DNA of 64,000 bases from CAZQGE01 sp964592815 (GTDB lineage: Bacteria; Bacillota; Clostridia; Christensenellales; CAG-917): contig CAZQGE010000001.1 of NCBI GenBank assembly GCA_964592815.1, positions 1 to 64,000 on the forward strand, in the 5' to 3' direction. The translations under genes and the position numbers were made by a program. Under the pieces are notes generated by a model that was given only the letters and a program-made list of their open reading frames with translations, ran no database searches and had not been told where the DNA came from. Shown in pieces: positions 9,284-19,000 of the stretch (the stretch's first letter is position 1; each line of letters starts with the position of its first letter).

Positions 9284-10225
9284 TCAGTCTCTTTTTCCAA
9301 CACCAAGATATACCGTAAAAATAAATTTGATAACTTTGTTTATAATTTCATTTATTTCATCTTTGGTCATATGGTAAATAGGTGTCGAGTAATACTCAGT
9401 TGTTACAAGTCCTCTTATGCCATAATAACAAGTCATTGCCATTCCTGCGATTTCTCTTGGTGAAAAATGTGCCTGTGCGCCTGTTGTTTCAGAAAGATAT
9501 TCTGCACACTTCAAAAGAATATTGTATATTCCCTCTGTGTGGCTACGCATAAGTTGCGCTTCTTCCTTAAATTCTTCATAGTGAAACAAGTCTGACATCA
9601 AGTTTGCTTCATTAAACTCAAAAAGGCGGTTTATGTTTGTATCAATCAACTGTCTAATCAGTTCCAAAGAAAGCTCTTTGCCTTCGGCTATTGCAAAATT
9701 CATTTTGAAAAGTTGTTCAGCGTAATCTCTAATTACCGCCTTAAACAAATCTGCTTTAGTTTTATAGTAATAATAAAGCGGACCACGAGAAACTCCCGCA
9801 TCATTTGCAATGTCAAGCATTTTTGTGTTTGCATAATGTTTTTCGCTGAAAATTTTGGTTGCCGACTTAATGATTTTGCTTTTTACTTCTTCTGTATCTG
9901 GTTCTGAATCATTATTTTTCTTCAAAACAAACTTTTCTTTTGACACAGAAACAATGTTATCCATAACAAGTGGCAAATTTTCTTGTTTTATGTAATCCTT
10001 TATTGCTTGCCAACGTGTTTCATCTCTTACAATTTCGACAAAATCTTGCCCTTTCCAAGTCAAATCACAAACTCTATCCTTAGGCAAATAAACAGCAACA
10101 AACCCCGCTTGACTTAAAGTTTTTGCCACAGAATCAATCTTCTCATCACCGTTTATCTTTATGCCATCTTCCGACGTTTCCAAAGATAAAAGCATTTCTC
10201 TTATTTTTTCAAAGTCTCTTTTCAT
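9284..10225 (-). CDS. DUF2513-TetR fusion transcriptional regulator
   Basis: A 313-residue protein with two distinct parts. Residues 1-95 resemble DUF2513 (MKRDFEKIREMLLSLE at the start, a winged-helix-like middle, then LTWKGQDFVEIVRDETRWQ), a domain usually found as a small free-standing protein in phages and mobile elements. Residues 112-170 are a TetR N-terminal DNA-binding domain (ATKIFSEKHYANTKMLDIA, AGVSRGPLYYYYKTKADLF), followed by a helical ligand-binding/dimer domain of typical TetR size. The protein is probably a ligand-responsive repressor; the inducer is unknown. It has its own consensus-like promoter overlapped by inverted repeats, suggesting autoregulation. It lies beside, but separated by a terminator from, the transporter/oxidoreductase operon, which is a plausible target (inference). 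The DUF2513 assignment is from pattern memory, not a search. Confidence 0.8.
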   Translation of the reverse strand: MKRDFEKIREMLLSLETSEDGIKINGDEKIDSVAKTLSQAGFVAVYLPKDRVCDLTWKGQDFVEIVRDETRWQAIKDYIKQENLPLVMDNIVSVSKEKFVLKKNNDSEPDTEEVKSKIIKSATKIFSEKHYANTKMLDIANDAGVSRGPLYYYYKTKADLFKAVIRDYAEQLFKMNFAIAEGKELSLELIRQLIDTNINRLFEFNEANLMSDLFHYEEFKEEAQLMRSHTEGIYNILLKCAEYLSETTGAQAHFSPREIAGMAMTCYYGIRGLVTTEYYSTPIYHMTKDEINEIINKVIKFIFTVYLGVGKRD

Positions 10226-10249
10226 AAGTTTCCCTCACTAAACAATAAA

Positions 10250-10278
10250 ATTATATCTTTTTTTACTTGTTCCGTCAA
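10250..10278 (-). promoter_or_regulatory. Predicted promoter of the DUF2513-TetR gene
   Basis: TTGACG and TATAAT on the minus strand are separated by 17 bases, with transcription expected to begin near 10243, about 18 bases before the ATG and its AGGGAAA ribosome site. Confidence 0.65.
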
Positions 10279-10306
10279 TGAAATGACAATATCAATAACC
10301 AGTTAT
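10274..10306. promoter_or_regulatory. Candidate operator: two inverted repeats over and upstream of the TetR-gene promoter
   Basis: GTCA-N6-TGAC (10274-10287) overlaps the -35 box, and ATAAC-CA-GTTAT (10295-10306) lies just upstream. TetR-family proteins often bind such symmetric sites at their own promoters. Both repeats are short and could be chance in AT-rich DNA. Confidence 0.3.
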
Positions 10307-10326
10307 CAAAAATTAGTTCCAACAAA

Positions 10327-10353
10327 AAAAAGCAGATTTTCATCTGCTTTTTC
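10327..10353 (-). terminator. Terminator after the Fe-S/flavin oxidoreductase gene
   Basis: AGCAGAT and ATCTGCT form a perfect seven-base-pair stem with a four-base loop. On the minus strand a run of seven T follows; the plus strand is also T-rich, so it may work both ways. Confidence 0.85.
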
Positions 10354-10388
10354 TTTTAATTTCTTTTCTTTAATTTTTCAATCAAATT

Positions 10389-13064
10389 TTAATTGCCTTT
10401 GACAGTATCTTTTATGCGTCTAGCTGTTGCGCGTGATACTCTCTTTATTATGTTTGGTGCCATTTTAACAGGTAACAACTCAAACTTTGTGCCGTGACCG
10501 TCATATTTCTTAGTTAGGCTTATTGCGTCAAATTTACATTTTGTTACGCACATTCCACAACCAACGCATTGGAGTTGGTCAACTTGAACAGCACCACAAC
10601 CTAAACATCTTTCAGTTTCTTTTTTGAGCTGTTCTTCTGTGAAAGTTGCCCTAGTATCTTTGAAACTCTTTTCATTTTCAGCTTTATGTAGCGGTCTTTG
10701 ACGTTGTGTGTTGTCATACCCCTCAATTATTGCATTTTCCTTATTAAGTTCTCGATAAATTCTACGGTCGCGTCCCAATGTCAACGATTGTCCTTCGTGA
10801 ACGTATCTATGAATTGAAATCGCGCCTTCTTTACCTGCCGCAATAGCATTGATAGCAAAATTAGGGCCTGTATAGACGTCACCGCCAACAAAAATATCCT
10901 TTTCGTCAGTTTGGTAAGTAAACGAGTCTGCAACTATTGTATTGTTACGATTCAACTTTACAGCAGAGCCTTCAAGCAATGTACCCAAATCAATAGATTG
11001 ACCAACAGACAGCAAAACTGCGTCAGTTTCAACCGTTTTGGTTTGTTTTTCATCGTATTTAGGAGCAAATTTTCCGTTTTCATCAAATACAGATACGCAT
11101 TTTTTGAAGATTACTGCTTTGACCTTTCCATTTTCTGCTACAATTTCAACAGGTCCCCAGCCATTGTTTATAATAATTTGCTCATTTTCAGCTTCTTCAA
11201 TTTCTTCTGGCAAAGCTGGCATTTCACTTCTTTGTTCCAAAGAGAACATATCAACAGTTTTTGCACCTACACGGCTTGCCGTTCTTGCAACGTCAATGGC
11301 AACGTTTCCACCGCCTATTACAACAACTTTTCCTGAAAGTTTTATATCCTTGCCCAAATTTACGTCACGCAAGAAATCTACACCTGCAACAACTCCCGTT
11401 GCATCTTCTCCTTTCAAACCGAGTTTTCTTCCCTTTTGCGCTCCAATTGCAATGTAGAAAGCATTGTAGCCCTGTTCTCTGAGTTGTTTTAGCGTAATAT
11501 CTTTGCCAACCTCAACACCAGTTTTGAATTCAACACCAAGTTGTTTAAGCACGTCAATTTCTGCGTTTACAACCTCTTTCTCCAAACGGAAAGAAGGAAT
11601 ACCCAAAGTCAACATGCCTCCAAGTTTTTCTTCTTTTTCAAAAACTGTAACGCTGTAATTATCCAAAGCCAAATAGTATGCGCAAGAAAGTCCCGCTGGA
11701 CCTGCACCAACAATAGCAACTTTTTTGTCACTAAAATCGTTGCGTTTTTGTGGTATGAAACGTGTTTTTGCATCCAAATCTTTGTCTGCTATAAACTTTT
11801 TGATTTCATCAATAGCAATAGGTTGGTCAACCCCTGCTCGTGTGCAAGCATCTTCGCATTTATGCGGACAAATTCTTCCGCATACAGCTGGCAACGGGTT
11901 CTCTTTTTTGATAAGTTCAAGAGCTTCGGTATATTTGCTTTGCGATGCCAATTTTATATAACCTTGCACGGCAATGTGAGCTGGGCAAGCAGTTTTACAA
12001 GGAGCTGTTCCGCTTTCAACAGTATCTTCTCTGTTTTCTCTGTAATCATAGTTATATTCAGATTTCTTGAAAAATCTATCGCGTGTCGTTTCAACCGACT
12101 TTAATTCTATCGGAGTTTTAGAACAAAGTTTTTGTCCAAGTTTTAAGGCATTTGCAGGGCAATTTTCGACGCATTGTCCGCAAGCTACACACTTGTCTTT
12201 GTCCACTTGCGACACATAGTTTGACCTTATCATATCAGGTGAATTGAACAATAATGCATTTCTTAATGAGTAACAAGAACAAGCACAGCAGTTGCATATT
12301 GCGTGAGTTTGACCGTCGCCGTCAATGTTCGGAATTTGGTGCATAAGTCCATTGTCTTCTGCTTTTCTTATGATTGCTTCGGCTTCTTCACGCGTAATTT
12401 GACGCGCTTTTCCCGCACGAATATAATATTCTGCGCCAGTACCCATTTGAATGCAAATATCCTTTTCAAGGTGTCCACAACCTTCACCCAAAATCCTTCT
12501 TGAACGACGGCAAGAGCAATCGGCAACGGCAAATATTGTGTGTCTGTCCATAAGTTTTGAAATTTCTTCAAAATCGGCTACCTTAGAATTTCCATCAAGC
12601 GCCCGTTGAATTGGGACAACTCTCATTGGTCCGAGGCCAACTGGCATAAATGGAGCAAGCAAACCCGCACGAAGTCTTGCATATTCTTCAAATGCTTTTG
12701 CAATTTCGGGGTGTTTTTCACAAAGTTCCTTGTTCCCAACCATTTTTTCCATAACGCCAGGAACGTATACCGTGAGTTCGTAAACAAGAGTTCCGTCCAA
12801 AGTATAGCAAACACATGCACCTATTTTTGCAAGTTCGTCAGCCAAACGAGCTGTTTCTTCAACAGATTTTTTACATTTTGAGGCAATTTCCTCAACCGTG
12901 TGAGGCTTTCTTAATTCCATTGCCAAACCAACCTCAGCTTGTTGGTCGGTTACGCAGCAAGCAAGCACGTAGTATTCGGGAGCTTTTTCATCAAGTTTTA
13001 TCATCAATGCTGTGGCTCCGCAAATCTTTTTAGCAAGTTGCATAATTTTTTTTCTTACTGCCAT
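10389..13064 (-). CDS. Multi-domain Fe-S / FAD-NAD(P) oxidoreductase (GltD-like)
   Basis: An 891-residue cytoplasmic protein. Residues 1-270 form an unusual N-terminal module with an HTH-like stretch (52-82) and cysteine motifs DCSCRRSRR (182-190) and ICNCCACSCY (257-265). A ferredoxin-like CVACGQCVENCP lies at 292-303. Next is the glutamate-synthase small-subunit type core: CKTACP (356-361), CGRICPHKCEDAC (395-407), an FAD-binding VAIVGAGPAGLS (449-460), a pyridine-nucleotide site VVVIGGGNVAID (580-591) and GGDVYTGPNFAINAIAAG (727-744). A C-terminal ferredoxin domain (CLGCG at 820, CVGCGMCVTKC at 833-843) completes it. It probably passes electrons between NAD(P)H and a ferredoxin or an unknown acceptor via FAD and several 4Fe-4S clusters. 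No GltA-like large subunit is adjacent. It follows the transporter gene by 30 bases in one operon; the substrate is unknown. Confidence 0.85.
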   Translation of the reverse strand: MAVRKKIMQLAKKICGATALMIKLDEKAPEYYVLACCVTDQQAEVGLAMELRKPHTVEEIASKCKKSVEETARLADELAKIGACVCYTLDGTLVYELTVYVPGVMEKMVGNKELCEKHPEIAKAFEEYARLRAGLLAPFMPVGLGPMRVVPIQRALDGNSKVADFEEISKLMDRHTIFAVADCSCRRSRRILGEGCGHLEKDICIQMGTGAEYYIRAGKARQITREEAEAIIRKAEDNGLMHQIPNIDGDGQTHAICNCCACSCYSLRNALLFNSPDMIRSNYVSQVDKDKCVACGQCVENCPANALKLGQKLCSKTPIELKSVETTRDRFFKKSEYNYDYRENREDTVESGTAPCKTACPAHIAVQGYIKLASQSKYTEALELIKKENPLPAVCGRICPHKCEDACTRAGVDQPIAIDEIKKFIADKDLDAKTRFIPQKRNDFSDKKVAIVGAGPAGLSCAYYLALDNYSVTVFEKEEKLGGMLTLGIPSFRLEKEVVNAEIDVLKQLGVEFKTGVEVGKDITLKQLREQGYNAFYIAIGAQKGRKLGLKGEDATGVVAGVDFLRDVNLGKDIKLSGKVVVIGGGNVAIDVARTASRVGAKTVDMFSLEQRSEMPALPEEIEEAENEQIIINNGWGPVEIVAENGKVKAVIFKKCVSVFDENGKFAPKYDEKQTKTVETDAVLLSVGQSIDLGTLLEGSAVKLNRNNTIVADSFTYQTDEKDIFVGGDVYTGPNFAINAIAAGKEGAISIHRYVHEGQSLTLGRDRRIYRELNKENAIIEGYDNTQRQRPLHKAENEKSFKDTRATFTEEQLKKETERCLGCGAVQVDQLQCVGCGMCVTKCKFDAISLTKKYDGHGTKFELLPVKMAPNIIKRVSRATARRIKDTVKGN

Positions 13065-13094
13065 AATTTCTCCTTTTAATTAACTTTATAAATT

Positions 13095-14795
13095 TTATTT
13101 ATCCTCATCAGAAACGTCCGTCGTATTTTTTTCGTCAGTTTCAATGATGATATTTTCAACTCTTTCGCCTTGATTTTGAATTGTCAAATTCAAATTTTCA
13201 TTTTCTGTAATTTCAGTTGCCAAACTTTGACTGTTTTCAACATTTGCAGCCGCTTCTCTAAGTTCCAACTCTTTTACGATTTCAGCATATTTTTTGTCGT
13301 CGAGAATATATTTCTTTTTATATATTAACATAGCAATAGCCATAAATATAGCTGGAATTAAACACATACAGACCAATATAATAATTTTCTGTTCACTTGG
13401 TACATTAGATATAATTCCGCCGATTTGCGCTATTTTATCATCGCCGCCAATCAGGTTTTTAGCCGCATCGTTTTCCAACGCTGAAATTTTGTTTGTGACA
13501 TTCAAAACGCCCGCAACAATAAACACGATAGTAACAAGACCTTGTTGCAACGCACTCGAAAGTTTTGCTGTAAATGGACGAATAGAAAAGATTAAGCCTT
13601 CATCGCGGTTTCCCGTTTTATACTCGTTATATTCAACCGTATTAGCCATAGATATGACCATAATCATATAAAAACCTTGTCCGTATCCAACAATTCCATT
13701 TGCTATTGCCATTGCGACAAATTTTCCGTACCACAGACCAGTTTTAGGCGCGCCTGTTGGAATAACCAACCCAAAAAGCATCATCAAAATATATCCTAAT
13801 ATGATGGCAAACCCCGTTGAATAAAGCAGTTTAGTCCTAGAGAATTTTTTGGATAGCCACGGATAAAAAAGCATAAACAAAACGTTGATGACGGCAAACA
13901 GAACTCCAAACAATGTCAAAAGCAAGCCATTATATCCAAACTCAAAATATATGTACGTCATACTAAGTCCGCCCGAAACAACACCTGTGCCAAGGCTAAA
14001 CATAATCATAATCAACGCGCTCCACATAAGTTGGTCGTTTTTGAAAATAATTTTGAACATTTCTTTAAGTGTCATTGCCTTTTTCTTTATAAACTTTTCA
14101 GGCAACGGTTTTTCTTTTACTCCAATAATTGTAAAAAGTTGAAAAGCAATCATTAAAACTACTGCTGCAATAGAAACAAACATATATCCGTCAACTGCGC
14201 TACCGTTTATTGCAAACTGTCCCGTTGTAAGCGCAGGTACAATAATACCCACAAGTCCGCCACCTGCTCCAGCCACAAGGTTTGCAAGCGATGTCAACTT
14301 GCTTCTGTCGTGTTCATTTTTTGTGAGCGACGGCATCATTCCCCAATATGAAATGTCATTCATTGTAAAAGTTATGCTAAACATAAAATATAAAAACGCA
14401 AGAAGCCCAATAAATGCTCCGCCTTGCAAACTGTTTGAGAAAACTGCAATTATAACTGCGCCCGTCAAAATTGCGCCAGCAAGTTGCCAAGGCTTAAATT
14501 TTCCCCACTTGGAATGAGTGTTTTCAACAATTCCGCCCATAATCGGGTCGTTGAAAGCATCAAACAACCGTGCCGCAATTATTATAAATGTAATTGATGC
14601 AAATTGCGCGTCGGTAAGTTGTTTTGTAAATAAAATGTAGTTGAGCAACTGAAATGCAAACAATCCGTAAACGAAATCTCTGCCAAAAGTTCCCAAAGAA
14701 AACATAAGTAAATTTCGTGTAGAAAGTTTATCTTGCGATGCTGCCACCTGTGAATTGCAATTATCAAAGCCAATAGAATTTGAATTTTTCCTCAT
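13095..14795 (-). CDS. GPH-family (MFS) sugar/cation symporter-like transporter
   Basis: A 566-residue polytopic membrane protein with about 12 hydrophobic segments, beginning with FGRDFVYGLFAFQLLNYILF and continuing with FDAFNDPIMGGIVENTHSKWGKFKPW, a hallmark of the glycoside-pentoside-hexuronide:cation symporters (MelB-like), including the conserved Asp in the DAFNDP loop. Family members import sugars or glycosides with Na+ or H+. The cytoplasmic C-terminal tail, about 75 residues and very acidic, is longer than usual. The ATG at 14795 was chosen because GGGAG sits five bases upstream; the in-frame GTG at 14807 overlaps that ribosome site. Cotranscribed with the oxidoreductase 30 bases downstream, which suggests that the imported compound might feed or need redox chemistry (inference). 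Substrate not predictable. Confidence 0.87.
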   Translation of the reverse strand: MRKNSNSIGFDNCNSQVAASQDKLSTRNLLMFSLGTFGRDFVYGLFAFQLLNYILFTKQLTDAQFASITFIIIAARLFDAFNDPIMGGIVENTHSKWGKFKPWQLAGAILTGAVIIAVFSNSLQGGAFIGLLAFLYFMFSITFTMNDISYWGMMPSLTKNEHDRSKLTSLANLVAGAGGGLVGIIVPALTTGQFAINGSAVDGYMFVSIAAVVLMIAFQLFTIIGVKEKPLPEKFIKKKAMTLKEMFKIIFKNDQLMWSALIMIMFSLGTGVVSGGLSMTYIYFEFGYNGLLLTLFGVLFAVINVLFMLFYPWLSKKFSRTKLLYSTGFAIILGYILMMLFGLVIPTGAPKTGLWYGKFVAMAIANGIVGYGQGFYMIMVISMANTVEYNEYKTGNRDEGLIFSIRPFTAKLSSALQQGLVTIVFIVAGVLNVTNKISALENDAAKNLIGGDDKIAQIGGIISNVPSEQKIIILVCMCLIPAIFMAIAMLIYKKKYILDDKKYAEIVKELELREAAANVENSQSLATEITENENLNLTIQNQGERVENIIIETDEKNTTDVSDEDK

Positions 14796-14886
14796 AATAA
14801 CTCCCACGGCGAATAGTTTAACATATTCAGCACTCTTTTTCCATACTAATTTGAAAATAGTTTATCAAGTAAACAGAATAACAAAA

Positions 14887-14910
14887 AAACGCCGTCAAAC
14901 GACGGCGTTT
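14887..14910 (-). terminator. Rho-independent terminator after pfkA
   Basis: AAACGCCGTC and GACGGCGTTT form a perfect ten-base-pair stem around AAAC, with a T run on the minus strand 20 bases beyond the pfkA stop codon. Confidence 0.9.
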
Positions 14911-14929
14911 TATATCGTAATTTTTTGAA

Positions 14930-15925
14930 TTACATCATTTTGCTTAATATTGTTGCCATTTCATAAAGTTTTGTATCAAATGGTTTTTTGGTTCTCAATG
15001 CTTCTGAAACACTCATATCAAAAATTTCTCCGCCTTTTACACCAACAACTCTGCCACTTTGTGAGCAATCAATGAGGTCAACTGCACGCAGTGCCATTCT
15101 TGCTGCCAAAACTCTGTCTGACATTGTTGGAATTCCACCTCTTTGCATATAGCTCAAAGCAACTGTATTTACTGTTCTGCCAGTTGCGTCGGCGACCTTT
15201 TTCATAAGTTCGTCTTTGATTTCTTTTACGCCCTCTGCCATAACTATAATTGTTGAGGGCTTGCCTTTGTCAATTCCGTCTTTAACACTAGCCGCAATCG
15301 CGTCAATATCAATCGGACGTTCAGGAATTAAGCAATATTCTGCACCACCAGCAACAGCTGCATAAAGTGCAATATCTCCGCAATCTCTGCCCATTACTTC
15401 AAGCACCATAATTCTGTCGTGAGATGTGATTGTGTCACGGAGTTTCAGCATTGCGTCAAGCACGGTATTGCAAGCGGTGTCAAAACCTATGGTATAATCT
15501 GTAAAGCCCATATCGTTGTCGATTGTTGCAGGGATACCAATTACGTTCAAACCCGTATATTTATGTAAGTCATCGATGCCGTGGAAAGTGCCATCGCCGC
15601 CAATTGCAACCAAATTCGTAATGCCCTTGTTAAGCAAATTATCGGCAGCCGCTTTCAATATTTCCACTTCTTTGAAGTCTTTGCTACGTCCTGATTTCAA
15701 CCAAGTGCCACCTGCGTGAACGGTATTTGAAACAGAAGTATATTGCATTTGGAAAATTTCGTCGTTCATCAAACCTAAATAGCCGTGTTTAACGCCGTAC
15801 ACTTCATACCCTTGTTTGAAAGCGTAACGAGCAGTAGCTCTGATGCAAGCATTCATACCTGACGCATCTCCGCCACTTGTTAAGATTGCAAGTCTTTTAG
15901 GTTGGTCACTCTTCTTATTCGCCAT
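14930..15925 (-). CDS. pfkA: ATP-dependent 6-phosphofructokinase
   Basis: Phosphorylates fructose 6-phosphate to fructose 1,6-bisphosphate, the committed step of glycolysis. The 331-residue protein matches the bacterial allosteric PFK length. It shows TSGGDASGMNA (ATP-binding loop), GGDGTFHGI and PATIDNDMGFTDYTIGFDTA, with the catalytic Asp in TIDND. The Gly after GGD, together with PATIDND rather than PKTIDND, points to ATP rather than pyrophosphate as phosphoryl donor (established rule for this family). It lies just downstream of dnaE in the Firmicutes order dnaE-pfkA, but has its own promoter and terminator, so it can be expressed alone. No pyruvate kinase gene follows, unlike in Bacillus. 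Confidence 0.96.
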   Translation of the reverse strand: MANKKSDQPKRLAILTSGGDASGMNACIRATARYAFKQGYEVYGVKHGYLGLMNDEIFQMQYTSVSNTVHAGGTWLKSGRSKDFKEVEILKAAADNLLNKGITNLVAIGGDGTFHGIDDLHKYTGLNVIGIPATIDNDMGFTDYTIGFDTACNTVLDAMLKLRDTITSHDRIMVLEVMGRDCGDIALYAAVAGGAEYCLIPERPIDIDAIAASVKDGIDKGKPSTIIVMAEGVKEIKDELMKKVADATGRTVNTVALSYMQRGGIPTMSDRVLAARMALRAVDLIDCSQSGRVVGVKGGEIFDMSVSEALRTKKPFDTKLYEMATILSKMM

Positions 15926-15954
15926 AACACACCTCTTTATCTATAATCAATGGA

Positions 15955-15983
15955 ATTTTATCATAATGATTGTTGGAATGCAA
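15955..15983 (-). promoter_or_regulatory. Predicted pfkA promoter
   Basis: TTGCAT and TAAAAT on the minus strand are 17 bases apart, lying between the dnaE stop codon and the pfkA start, with AGAGGTG as the ribosome site. Confidence 0.5.
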
Positions 15984-16000
15984 CAAATTTAATTCAAAAG

Positions 16001-19000
16001 TTAATTATTTCTTTGTTTTTTTACAAATTTTACTTTGTTTTCTCCAACAATATATTTTAACCGCCTTATCAGTTCTTCATCGACATTGACCCTCGTACTC
16101 AATTCTTTAAGGCAAAATTTGCCGTCGATTTTGATTTGCGCTTGACACGGAACGTTGCCTTCAAACAACGCCAAAGTGCTGTTTATAAGTTTGATGTCCA
16201 AAGGATTTTCAACAAGCACGTAAAGAACTCCGTTGCAAGCAGTTTTTTCTTCTTCCTTCTTTTTCCATAATTCGACTTTGTCAACAGAAATTTTAGGTTC
16301 GGATTCATCACGTAAGTCAATGCGTCCATACACTTTCAACGGGCTGTCCGCTTCAAGTAATTCCCCATATTTTTCGTAACTTTTGGGATACATAGAAAAC
16401 GAGACCGCGCCCAATTTATCTTCCAAAATTCCTACTGCAAACTTTTGGTTTTTTGCCGTATTCTTCTTTTCAAAAGCAGCAACTATGCACCCAAAGTTGA
16501 CGTTTTTGTTTGCAAGTGAAAAATCAACAACTGCAACAGCCTCTCCGTTTTCGTCGTTTTCTTCAACCATAAGCATTCCCGTGTCAAAATTAAATCCGTT
16601 GTTTGTGTCGGGATATTCGTCCAAAGGGTGACCTGATACGTACATTCCAAGCACTTCTTTTTCGCCTTTCAGAATTTGTGCTTTGTCATATTCTTTAAGT
16701 TCGGTGTATTGAATTTCGACTTCTTCAAGCAAATCGTCAAACAATGAAAGTTGCCCTGTCAATTTGTTTTTCTTGTCAAACATAACCGTGTCCATAATCT
16801 GCTCATAAGACGCCATAAGTGTCGACCTAGTTTTGCCAAACGCGTCGAATGCGCCACCCTTGATTAGGCTTTCAATCATACGTTTGTTAACTTGCCCCGC
16901 GCACCTCTCAATAAAATCTCGTATGTCTTTGAAGTCACCGTTTTTGCGTTCTTCCAAAACGTATTCCATAGCTTGTTCGCCCACGTTCTTTATACCCATA
17001 AGTCCATAACGTACGTTATCCTTTTCAATAGAAAAGAATTTTTGTGAGCGGTTTATATCGGGTGCAAGAATTTTTATGCCCGTTCTTTTAAGATAGTTTA
17101 TATAGTGTTTTGTTTCATCCGCATTAGTAATACGGTTGTTTATTACCGCCGTAATATAGTGAATAGGATAATGGCACTTCAAATAAGCTGTTTGGTAAGA
17201 CAAATACGCATAAGCCGCAGCGTGTGATTTGTTAAACGCATAACTCGCAAATTTTAAGATTTGATTAAACAAATTTCTTGCAATTTCTTCGCTGACGCCG
17301 TTTGCAACCGCACCAGGTACTTGTTTTTTTGTTTTATCACCGTCAAGCACACCGCCAAAAAGGAAAATTTCCTCTTGTTTTTTCAGCTTTTGCAAGTCTT
17401 TTTTGGCAATTCCTCTTCTCATAATGTCTGCGCCGCCAAACGAATAACCAGCAACTTTTTGCGCAATTTGCATAACTTGCTCTTGATAAACAATACAACC
17501 GTACGTAACTTCCAAAACCTCTTTCAAAAGTGGGTGCGCATATACAACTTTGTCGGGGTGCTTTTTCCCTTCCAAAAAGTCGTCCAAGAACTGCATAGGA
17601 CCAGGACGATACATAGAAATTCCTGCCATAACGTCTTCCAAAGTTTCAGGTTGCAGTTGCGCCATAAACTTTTTCATTCCGCCGCCTTCCAACTGAAATA
17701 CGGCTTCGCAATCACCCGAGGCAAGCAAAGCGTAAACTTCTTTGTCTTCATATCCAAGTTTGTGGAAATCTATGTCTTCTCCCTTATCTTGTTTGATGTA
17801 CTTTATGGCTTCTGAAATATCAGTCAATGTTTTCAATCCCAAAAAGTCCATTTTAAGAAGTCCTAAACGCTCAACAATTACCTTGTCAAATTGCGTTGTT
17901 ATGTCTTGACCGTTTCGTGACAGGGCAACGTGTTCAACAATAGGCTCACCACAAATTACAACGCCAGCGGCGTGCATAGAAGTCTGTCGTGGCATACCTT
18001 CCATTTTCATAGCAGTATCAATAATTTTTTTGGCTGTTGTGTTTTCGTTATAAATTTTGGCAAAATCTTCGCTGTAAAAATCTGTACCCTCTGTAATAAC
18101 CTGTTTCAAAAGCACTTTCCCAACGGGAATTTCTTTTACCCACTTTGCAGCTTCGTTATAGGGTACGTCGTAAACTCTTGCAACGTCCTTAACAACTGCC
18201 TTTGCACTCATTGTCGAGTATGCAATAATCTGCGAAACATTCTCTTTTCCGTATTTTTGGACACAGTATTCAATAATTTCAGGGCGACGCACAAAACAAA
18301 AGTCTATGTCAAAGTCAGGCATAGATACACGCTCAGCAGACAAAAATCTTTCAAAAAGCAAATTGTATCTTAAAGGGTCAACGTCGGTAATTCCAATCGA
18401 ATAAGCAACAATACTTCCGACTCCGCTGCCACGCCCAGGTCCAACAGGAATACCTTTATTTTGCGCCGCATTCACATAGTCCCAGACAATAAGAAAATAA
18501 TCGTTAAAACCGCATTGGTCGATAACTGACAATTCATAGTTCAAACGCTTTTCAATTTGTTCGGTGATAACGGGATAGCGCCCCTTAATTCTTTCCCAAG
18601 CTAAATCGTGGAGATATTCACCAGTAGTTCTTCCGTTCATATCGTCATTGGTGTATCTCGGAATAAAAGTGGTTGAAGCGTCAACAACAAAATAATCTCC
18701 ATCTACCTTGTCGGCAATTTCCCTTGTACTTTCCATCGCTTCGGGACACCAACCAAAAAGCTCGGTCATCTCATCTTCAGATTTCAAATAAAAATTATCG
18801 TTGGAAAAACGCGCAGCGTTGATTTCATTTTTCTTGCATTGAAGGTTAACGCACATCATCGTATCTTGAATGTCCGCATCTTCCTTTTCAATGTAGTGAA
18901 CATCGTTTGTTGCAACAAGTTTGACGCCGATTTCTTTTGCAATTCTCACAAGTTGGTTTGTAACAATTTTATCTTCTGGCAAATTGTGGTCTTGTAATTC

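Noticed and set aside
11541..12104. 187-codon plus-strand frame inside the large oxidoreductase gene
   Set aside because: Antisense of a gene with many conserved motifs; no ribosome site or recognisable domain.
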